A stretch of 64,000 bases of DNA from Endomychus coccineus (taxonomy: Eukaryota > Arthropoda > Insecta > Coleoptera > Endomychidae): NCBI GenBank assembly GCA_958510875.1, contig OY294069.1, positions 167,357,075 through 167,421,074 of the forward strand, in the 5' to 3' direction. The notes below the pieces were generated by a model. The model saw only the letters and a list, made by a program, of their open reading frames with translations. It did not search any database and had not been told where the DNA came from. Position numbers and translations under genes: made by a program. Positions 60,601 to 64,000 of this stretch are shown here, piece by piece (positions within the stretch are counted from its first letter, which is position 1; every line of letters starts with the position of its first letter).

Positions 60601-61613
60601 GCCTCCTAAGTTAGTTTCAAATCAGAATTAACTATATAAGGAGCTACAGAGGTAAAATAAACATTGAATACTTCAGGAGATATAGAAGTCTTTGTAGATA
60701 ATAAACGCTTATTGCGTTCAGAGTTAATTAGGTTCCAGCAAGTTGATAAATACACACACGCACACACTCGCACACACACACGTACACACGCACACGCTCA
60801 AACACACGCACGTCTGGGGCGGTATTTCAACCCTCCCACATCGGAACTGTATTTATGGTTTACTATGTCTAGTCTTAATGAGCAATAAATATTCAATTAG
60901 CCGTAATGATGAACATCCGTTCATCCTTTCTGTTCTTACCAAAGAAAGCTCTGTGTGACGAGTTTCAGGCACCCATAAAATTTACCTGAGACCTTGACCG
61001 GACCCCGTAATCAAATTGTGACGAATATCTAGCCGTCCGATAATTTTTACAAATTCCGGACACATACGAATCTACAAACATTTTCATGTTTCTCCATTAG
61101 TGGAAGTCGCAATGCACTTGCAAAACTTGATATTCAGGTGATCTGAATGTTACTTTGTCTTCTGGGCGTTCAATGGTATTACGTCAGAAAATCTCGGAGC
61201 ATGTCTTCTGATGATATTTATGTGAATAAAAGTGTTCAGTGAGTATGTTAAATTAATTGGTAGAATAAATTCAGTACTTACTTAATGACAAAAGAAGGCA
61301 GGAATATATTTGAAAGGATAAGTGATCCGTAGATAGCGGCCAACGTGAACGTTCCAAGAGCCTGATCGGCATTTATCGAGCTTTGCAAGTTAGACGCACC
61401 CCAGAAGGCGGTAAAGTGAAGCATAAATGCAAATCCTAATACGAGCACATTCTTCCACACCCGCCATTTCTCATTGGGTCCATATTCGTCTTCCGTCTCC
61501 TTGGTTCTCACTCGCTGAAACTTGCTGTCCATGACCTGCTGTCCCCTAGAAATCAACCAGTCTCTTACTACTACGCTTTTATAGATCAAATTATCGGGTG
61601 AGAATGTAGACAT
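33974..61613 (-). CDS. UNC93-like multi-pass membrane protein (major-facilitator type), six exons with two alternative last exons
   Basis: Predicted polytopic membrane protein of the UNC93 branch of the major facilitator superfamily. In worms UNC-93 is linked to K+ channel regulation, and other members act in trafficking; the role of this insect member is not known. Exons on the - strand are 61613-61282, 58270-57984, 50918-50633, 48817-48661, 41804-41537 and 38200-37914 or 34260-33974. All borders are GT/AG and all phases match; either last exon gives 538 aa. Recognisable blocks include FAFMLHFTAFWGASNLQSSI, a GLGGGPLWCAKCTY segment, FIGAEQAFIAADYNAAFVSC and AGKEEAAYSHFRLWEALGSV. The loop encoded at 50,900-50,650 has several NxT/NxS sequons (NQT, NIT) and Cys residues, suggesting a glycosylated extracytoplasmic loop. 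The ATG at 61613 follows open upstream sequence; a cryptic acceptor at 61546 plus Met at 61532 is an alternative start. Introns of up to 7 kb are full of transposons. Confidence 0.88.
34740..35430 (-). pseudogene. mariner-type transposase fragment
   Basis: On the - strand, KVVVTAFWDIHGIVHMVYLG, TINSVYYVGLWDGFDADLKR and VLFHQDNAQ match the middle of mariner transposase. The conserved second Asp (HQDNA) is present, but the sequence then frameshifts. The element is cut off at about 35,434 exactly where segmental duplication copy B begins. Confidence 0.65.
35598..36998. mobile_element. Solo LTR, 1,393 bp, ATAT target duplication
   Basis: The element 35602-36994 starts TGTTATGATTTC and ends GAAATTAGTTAACA. 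The first and last five bases (TGTTA/TAACA) are inverted repeats. ATAT flanks both sides (35598-35601 and 36995-36998). Copy A lacks it. A possible core promoter CTATAAAAG lies near 36324. No internal retrotransposon coding sequence remains, so this is a solo LTR left by LTR-LTR recombination. Confidence 0.72.
37914..38200 (-). CDS. UNC93-like last exon, proximal copy
   Basis: The acceptor is ttctgtttcag at 38201. It encodes LSGMLFAGKEEAAYSHFRLW, two further helices and a hydrophilic C-terminus ending KTNELTE with TGA at 37916-37914. It is the nearest acceptor downstream of exon 5, so it is the default last exon. The split codon from exon 5 becomes Thr. Confidence 0.85.
38305..39424. mobile_element. 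Solo LTR, 1,112 bp, ATAT target duplication
   Basis: The element 38309-39420 starts TGTAATAAATC and ends GTATATTACA, with a perfect 7-bp inverted terminus TGTAATA/TATTACA. ATAT at 38305-38308 and 39421-39424 is the target duplication. The empty site is preserved in copy A (tatcATATagtagg at about 34,350), which proves the insertion boundaries. It has an AATAAA near 39,100. Confidence 0.82.
39714..41065 (-). mobile_element. hAT-like element fragment with TTF-type zinc finger N-terminus
   Basis: On the - strand, 40470-40153 encodes a Lys/Arg- and Ser-rich leader (MSSRDRDAGRKKKSCSSKRK). The stretch 40136-39918 encodes DPGLWPITITDVDRTEIVLR, GPIRIKVELF and SEYHYNKILVNGEKLDRL, the pattern of the TTF-type finger at the start of many hAT transposases. 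Both outer ends carry GCGAGGCcc motifs (about 39735-39775 and 41040-41050) in inverted orientation. No catalytic domain was seen. It lies in intron 5 of the UNC93-like gene, directly at the end of duplication copy B. Confidence 0.55.
41537..41804 (-). CDS. UNC93-like exon 5
   Basis: The acceptor is atatgttacag at 41805 and the donor gtgagt from 41536. It encodes AFVSCGWGIENIGFVMICFG, further helices (FMCGALALHAALIIVLLVW) and IYFLLSGLWGVCDAIWLVQI, ending after one base of a codon. Confidence 0.9.
41810..44040. other. UNC93-like intron, no gene recognised
   Basis: A+T-rich. The open frame on the - strand at 43625-43954 has no motif. The sequence around 42,850-43,600 might be another retroelement LTR, but ends were not found. 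Confidence 0.35.
44040..45110 (-). pseudogene. 5'-truncated Penelope-like element (RT end plus GIY-YIG)
   Basis: The - strand frame (45091-44108, 327 aa) starts at the RT catalytic region: HHYVVIYTGSNRQINSFL corresponds to the usual YVDDxxxI block, but the two catalytic Asp are absent. NKSLNFLDLTISHTNNYF and HKLAAYNCMIHRLINVPL follow. A Cys-containing GIY-YIG domain ends the protein (GVYRLRCDDCSALYIGQTGR, then RFNEHLRSYRLK). It is a different family from the element at 52.8 kb, and 5' truncation removes most of the RT. Confidence 0.75.
45165..45415 (+). pseudogene. Second Penelope-like fragment in opposite orientation
   Basis: On the + strand, KLPAYHSMVHRLVSNPKF, then in another frame MELDIIKQTAINNNFDHNLI, align with the HKLAAYNCMIHRL region of the element at 44.0-45.1 kb. 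It is read divergently from that copy, making a head-to-head pair, and has a frameshift near 45,225. Confidence 0.55.
45460..46500 (-). pseudogene. mariner-type transposase gene, inactivated
   Basis: On the - strand, frames from about 46490 down to 45617 cover most of a mariner transposase: VHEIVAVMDISNEQVRNILH (DNA-binding HTH part); KVMATVFWDAHGIVYCDYLG; TITGVYDAVMLYRFDADL; and RHSPYSPDLDPCDFLSFPNV. The second catalytic Asp of the D,D34D triad is changed, with HQNNG for the usual HQDNA. Frame breaks separate the N- and C-terminal halves. It lies in the UNC93-like intron and is related to the fragment at 34.7 kb. Confidence 0.75.
46770..47930 (+). mobile_element. Small element carrying an endonuclease-fold ORF, with related terminal motifs
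   Basis: The left side near 46796 has AGCTATTGCATAGCTTTTAT followed by CGCGGACTTTGAG. The right side near 47862 has GCTATGCAATAGCTTTACCG followed by CGGCAGTCCAAGAG. GCTATTGCATAGC is itself palindromic, and the two ends read in the same direction. Between them lies a single intact ORF (47053-47658). The element class is unknown; Helitron/Helentron-type elements sometimes encode such endonucleases. Confidence 0.5.
47053..47658 (+). CDS. Endonuclease/exonuclease/phosphatase-fold protein (element-encoded)
   Basis: 201 aa. A mid-protein stretch LILAGDFNINFADKKSERL has the GDFN motif of DNase I-like (EEP) enzymes. IDAVFSR and YFSYHKPIVSMI near the end correspond to the usual catalytic D-x-V and SDH blocks, but the SDH Asp is replaced by Tyr. 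The upstream stretch GVAIYQNNNN, then VAIYIYPNPKL, fits the first half of an EEP domain, yet the typical N-terminal Asn/Glu metal-binding residues are not clearly visible. At 201 aa it is short for this family. It may be a piece of a larger element protein, and the start could be upstream. The ORF is intact. Confidence 0.6.
   Translation: MPHSPHVRPVSIHVGIYTVVDTVPKGGVAIYQNNNNVTNIMTPSIEINIAHVSDVNVRRSFVGDICACLCKLRNGLHIVMVAIYIYPNPKLDEVEHFIHHTLLKYTEEGSKILGTIGNKFPLILAGDFNINFADKKSERLTTFLSEKLNLKMNNDPQEFTTKYGTTIDAVFSRYLEDIKSQTYVSYFSYHKPIVSMIKIPE
47940..48650. other. UNC93-like intron, nothing recognised
   Basis: A+T-rich. The open frame at 48211-48519 (+) has no motif. Confidence 0.35.
48661..48817 (-). 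CDS. UNC93-like exon 4
   Basis: The acceptor is catcttacag at 48818 and the donor gtaagttg from 48660. It encodes a basic loop (YTKKKSDTNRLS) and a helix with LLMIPIMMFIGAEQAFIAAD, a very characteristic UNC93 block. It ends on a codon boundary. Confidence 0.9.
48950..50280. mobile_element. Foldback element with long diverged inverted arms
   Basis: The stretch from 49175 to about 49400 (including ACGAAATTGCTCATTTTTCA and GTAGACCAAAAgTTGGAAA) is matched in reverse complement at about 49960-50185. Each arm carries a GG(T)nGGTCGCTGATtACGA motif. No transposase frame is present, and terminal duplications were not resolved. Confidence 0.6.
50633..50918 (-). CDS. UNC93-like exon 3 (large loop and following helix)
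   Basis: The acceptor is tctgttccag at 50919 and the donor gtatgt from 50632. It encodes a Cys- and NxT-containing loop (SNQTTVLNITTLL, then DICGAKFC) and a membrane helix (GIYLACMILATLIIAFGV) ending DPIS plus two bases. The phase fits exons 2 and 4. Confidence 0.88.
51140..51905. mobile_element. Foldback element with long inverted arms, family FB-1 copy 1
   Basis: Arms at about 51145-51420 and 51640-51860 are inverted repeats: CCTAATACCCCATAGATCAT at the left and ATGATCTATGGGGTATTAGG at the right. The right arm extends to GTTGCCTGGAC|TA. No coding sequence. It is the same family as 59101-60484, but the leftmost end appears deleted. Confidence 0.7.
52820..55125 (+). mobile_element. Long Penelope-like retroelement (RT + GIY-YIG)
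   Basis: The open frame runs from about 52820 to TAA at 54622, followed by about 500 bp of 3' sequence ending in TTCCCGAGAATTTTTATATA. That is the same end as the foldback copy at 2.4-3.4 kb. The 5' end is not resolved. It lies in the UNC93-like intron. Confidence 0.8.
52859..54622 (+). CDS. Penelope-like element polyprotein: reverse transcriptase and GIY-YIG endonuclease
   Basis: 587 aa, uninterrupted. The first 140 residues are basic. RT blocks follow, with HNGLAPYIYGLPKLHKNDIP, LRPIVSNIGAPTY, LISLDVVSLFTNIPV, FGTAMGSPISATIANLVMEC and the catalytic box FKRYVDDCLMCV (two Asp present). FLDMNIRHD is the C-terminal RT block. At the C-terminus a GIY-YIG nuclease is seen as VYKLNCSDCDGTYTGISKQY, then QKRMYGHKYSTR. 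RT copies RNA at the target DNA that the nuclease nicks. The frame stays open upstream to 52820 with no clear ATG, so the N-terminus is truncated or the start is non-AUG. Because all key RT residues are intact, this copy was active recently. Confidence 0.85.
   Translation: MTNKKNKQKAEVGIAKNRFNYHTKITKDFLDANPQILVLNADKCNKTVIMHRNDYENKIGNLLNDETTYKKLKSDPTLSVQNNMNKLINKWHKNKIIPIELKNKLICHNGLAPYIYGLPKLHKNDIPLRPIVSNIGAPTYNLSKFLSKSINNIIGKNEFYVKDSWHFNEFIKNQSVPVNHQLISLDVVSLFTNIPVVLALNSIKKRWAEIKNHTPLDQSEFINAVKFCLECTYFQYGEQFFGQIFGTAMGSPISATIANLVMECLEESVMSSLDFRPVFFKRYVDDCLMCVPNDKIQYVIDKFNNFHCKLQFTCEIELNNNINFLDMNIRHDADGKIKTSWFTKEVWSQRYLHFNSVAPACYKKSVINSLTDRAIKLSHADDRPKNLKIVRNTLELNGYPKTFFNPIIKERINKIYNGSSNKNNIKGNTDNFITLPYIPETSEKIKKCLKKYDINVAHKPTNCVGKYFSNLKPLIPKDKQTHTVYKLNCSDCDGTYTGISKQYLQKRMYGHKYSTRNNNLENSTALAKHCFDYNHQFDYKNVNILTKETNYYKRSILEMIHIKRDPKSVNHRVDTQNLSHIYTNLIK
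56657..56692. repeat. (TA)n microsatellite
   Basis: About 18 TA units directly left of the Penelope-like foldback copy. Confidence 0.8.
56691..57575. mobile_element. Foldback Penelope-like element with identical 266-bp arms
   Basis: Arms 56691-56956 and 57310-57575 are reverse complements; in the coding-like frame they translate identically over 75 residues, so they have hardly diverged. The core (- strand, about 57300-56960) encodes the end of a GIY-YIG protein (ETTSSLAEHVRSTGHMINF, then TREAIEIEKRPHSLNKRDDG). (TA)n tracts abut both ends. The family differs from the elements at 2.4 kb and 52.8 kb but has the same architecture as the former. Confidence 0.78.
57573..57632. repeat. (TA)n microsatellite
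   Basis: About 28 TA units directly right of the Penelope-like foldback copy. The two tracts probably come from one split (TA)n target. Confidence 0.8.
57984..58270 (-). CDS. UNC93-like exon 2 (central membrane helices)
   Basis: The acceptor is tgtttcag at 58271 and the donor gtaaga from 57983. It encodes LLGCKWTMCFALITYMPF, MIPAGLAVGLGGGPLWCAK and FFGIFYMFYELSQVWGNLIS. Its first base completes the codon left open by exon 1. Confidence 0.9.
59099..60486. mobile_element. Foldback/MITE element, family FB-1 copy 2, with internal tandem array
   Basis: The element 59101-60484 starts GTTCAGGCAA and ends TTGCCTGGAC, flanked by TA on both sides (59099-59100 and 60485-60486), the hallmark of Tc1/mariner-type mobility. 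The arms (59101-59390 and 60215-60484) are inverted repeats. The centre holds about five tandem copies (about 59,440-60,215) of a unit near 140 bp containing TTTGTTGCAAAAATGACCTC, GGTCGCTGATCATGATTCCG and GAAAATTCGGGAAATTTGAG. No transposase, so non-autonomous. It lies in intron 1 of the UNC93-like gene. Confidence 0.78.
60750..60812. repeat. CA-rich simple repeat
   Basis: ACACACGC/CACACTCG-type imperfect dinucleotide run; the open frames over it are artefacts of the repeat. Confidence 0.7.
61282..61613 (-). CDS. UNC93-like exon 1 (N-terminus and first membrane helices)
   Basis: It encodes a hydrophilic cytoplasmic N-terminus with DEYGPNEKWRVWKNVLVLG, then a membrane span and the UNC93 signature FWGASNLQSSINADQALGTF. 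The donor gtaagt follows base 61282 after codon base 2. The upstream start is the first ATG, but a tctag acceptor at 61546 leaves open a later start at 61532 if there is an upstream exon. Confidence 0.82.
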
Positions 61614-61619
61614 AACGTA

Positions 61620-64000
61620 AAAGAGAACGTCGGCTCACATTTCATTCCGACGCAGTCATTTCGAAGTTGTAGGTAGCCTTCTTTATTTATTGAAAATATT
61701 AAATATTTGTCACGGGAGAAAACCAGTTGGCGAGAGCAATATGTGTCCATGTCAACACGATGCTTCGCGAAACATTTTATATTGAGAAGCATTTCAATAT
61801 TTCCGATTCCAAAGTCAATATGTTCGGAAAAATCGGCGCCACGCTTCGATTCCGCATTATATAGCTCCATATTACATGAATATGTCGTAATAAAGTCGAT
61901 CAACTATATTCAAAGGTTTATCTGGGTCGAACGTTGCATCACATCTATCATTCCCTGACAACATTTTCGCTCTCTGTGGAATGAGTTGGACGATATTGTC
62001 ACTATTCGAGCAACTCCGCACGAGGAATAGAAACCAGATTTGGAGATGTTGGAGAACCAAGTAATTTCAAACTCTATCTAGTAGATGCATCCTTCGCAAA
62101 GCAATGCATTGATTCAAATATGTGACGCGAGACAGGAACTCACTGTTCGACCTGGAGAAACCTTAACTCCGTGAAGGGACATCTAACATGTAAAGTTTTT
62201 TTTTCACCAGTAGAAAACTCTTATGATGATGAGTCATCATCTTCGACTTACCAAGGCCACAGAAAAATTACCTATTCATGTGAAGGCGAAATAGTGGTTG
62301 AATGGACCGTAATTTATTTTCAAACAAAGCCGGCTGTTGAGTGGATTCAGTCAATACCATCTTAGTTACGGCAGTATCGCTTAATCCTAATGGCGCGTAG
62401 CCAGTACTGAGTGACATGTGATAAATATTACAATTTAACATATATTTCTTGTGTAAAACACTTCGAAAACAATGGATATCGGTTGTCCATGTGAAGGATT
62501 TTAAGGTTACAACAATAAAAGAACAAAAATCTCGTAGTGCTACCTTAGTGAGTGTAACTTTTGTCATTTATTTTGAAATTACAACAAATTGGATACAAAA
62601 TATTCTGCATTATAATTGACAATAACGCACTCAACTAAAGCTTCATCCAATTTCTCTAAGCATAACAAGTTAAGTATTCTGTATCCTCATCTAGTTGATA
62701 ATAATTCAAGATAATTTTAACTATTCGATTCGGCTCATATTCTCAAATGTATATGGAATAATTGACTAAATTCAAAACTCAATAAAATTGAGCATTATCC
62801 CAACTTTGACTCGGGAGACGAGAACATCGCCTCATTTTATGCTTAACAGCATGCATGGACTAGAATATGAAAAATTGTTAAAATTTGGTTATTCTTTGGA
62901 TTTGAAAGACCAAAATTTGGAAAGTCAAAATGTTTAAGGTGCCCTTAAGGTATTCAATGAATATATTATACAGGCTTTACTTCAATTTGGTTCAAATATA
63001 GAGCATTCCATATTCGCAGACCAGCTTATAATTATTATATTAATTTAATGGAAAATAATGAATGTGAACATTCCCCTCAAAAGGCAAGGATTAAGGGACA
63101 TTTTCAAAGGTATCGAAAATCAAGTTTTTAAGAAATTCATTATATTGGTTAGTTACGTGGAGGTATAGTTCGGCTTCGAATATATCAACAACACCGACAC
63201 ATACTGCATGTTTACACGGTTCACGAGATTTCGAAAATAATTTCGTATTGTTCCAACGAAATTAATTTAAAATACATATTCTTAGGGAAATTTCAAACAG
63301 AACCATGACTCGACAGGTTGTCCACATTAATAAGAGCAAATGGGGTGCAACTAAGGACTCAGTCCACATCTGGCAAACCCAATTTAAACAGAAAAACCTT
63401 GTATAAGTCCTAAAGGATGATGAATGAAACTTCTGTTTTGCTGTCGTTACTGCAGCATTGCGCCCTATAAGGGTGATGAGTTGCAACATAGCGTCTGGCT
63501 TTGTGACGTCAAAATTGAGCGTTCAGGCCTTGTACTGTAGAGGGTATTGATGCAGTGCGTGAAATGCTTCAATTGGTTGCATGAAACTTGTACAATGTAG
63601 TTCCACAGATGGAACATGTATGGAAAAGAAGAAAAACGTGATGAAATTGGGTACTTCAAGAAATTTTGTTCCTTGTTCAAGTAATACAACCTCATTGATT
63701 TGCAATTAAAATTTCATCGGAAAATGTAACATTTTCTAGATATTCGGGACCCAATTTGGTATTAAAATGGCCAAAATATGATTTTGCAAAAAAAAAATGG
63801 CAAATAATCTGTCGTAACATCCAAAATTTCGAATGTGTGGGTCCTTATTCTGAATTGAGTTTGTTGTGCAATAACGTTTTCTTCGAATTTTGAAACTCAA
63901 AAGCCAAATAATATCACTGTCATTTAATTTTCAGACTTTACGAGTGGCAACTGTCCCAGAATTATCTTCCATCAATAATATAGATAGGTATGCATTTTTA
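61620..64000. other. Region upstream of the UNC93-like start, no gene established
   Basis: It should contain the UNC93-like promoter or 5' UTR, but no promoter motif stood out. A short AG..GT-bounded stretch at 63935-63987 might be an exon of another + strand gene but is unsupported. Confidence 0.35.

Noticed and set aside
60664..60958. Open frames across the CA-rich repeat
   Set aside because: The His/Thr-rich products reflect the simple repeat only.
62171..62365. Small open frame upstream of the UNC93-like start
   Set aside because: No motif or splice context, and the product is not recognisable.
63935..63987. Possible 53-nt exon (tttcag ... gtatgc) reading LRVATVPELSSINNID
   Set aside because: Splice-like borders and an open frame, but no recognisable protein, no partner exon in the window and short length. 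Not enough for a call.

Overview
This is a 64 kb piece of an A+T-rich insect nuclear genome. Coding exons are short and separated by long introns with GT..AG borders, and the spacers are packed with transposon remnants. The host genes are insect-like (a pdm3/POU6F POU-homeobox gene, a UNC93-like membrane protein, C2H2 zinc-finger paralogs). The many Penelope-like elements, mariners and hAT relics would fit a beetle or similar insect, but the sequence does not fix the order. No rRNA, tRNA, CRISPR array or prokaryotic-style operon was seen.

Region 1, about 1-11,400, + strand: the 3' portion of pdm3. Seven exons have matching splice phases. They end with the split POU-specific domain, the homeodomain and a stop at 11,397-11,399. 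A 57-nt optional in-frame exon (7,533-7,589) sits at the junction that encodes the DNA-recognition helix of the POU-specific domain. The introns hold a foldback Penelope-like element and non-LTR retrotransposon pieces.

Region 2, about 11,400-19,600: no host exon was recognised. It holds a large inverted-repeat element (12.0-13.05 kb), non-LTR and Penelope debris, and a decayed hAT element with a THAP-domain fragment inside it.

Region 3, about 19,600-27,800, - strand: two tandemly duplicated C2H2 zinc-finger genes, each with a 134-nt acidic first exon and one long finger exon. The distal copy (ZNF-A) has lost its C-terminal fingers to a 2-nt deletion, and its intron is swollen by a retrotransposon that itself carries a 1,025-bp insertion flanked by AAACA. 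The proximal copy (ZNF-B) has 13 intact-looking fingers.

Region 4, about 27,800-33,000: intergenic, with a non-LTR retrotransposon RNase H relic and small repeats.

Region 5, about 33,000-61,700, - strand: a UNC93-like gene. Six exons splice in phase into a 538-aa protein. The last exon exists twice (37,914-38,200 and 33,974-34,260), both with intact acceptors and open frames, as part of a direct segmental duplication. The newer block also contains two solo LTRs (1,393 bp and 1,112 bp), each flanked by a 4-bp ATAT duplication. The introns carry a long Penelope-like RT/GIY-YIG ORF, other Penelope fragments, two mariner relics, a hAT-like piece, an endonuclease-fold ORF in its own small repeat, and several foldback elements that share a recurring motif around GGGTCGCTGATCACGA.

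The host genes look like unrelated neighbours. The main biology to check is alternative splicing in pdm3 and in the UNC93-like gene, and the layered history of duplications and transposon insertions.
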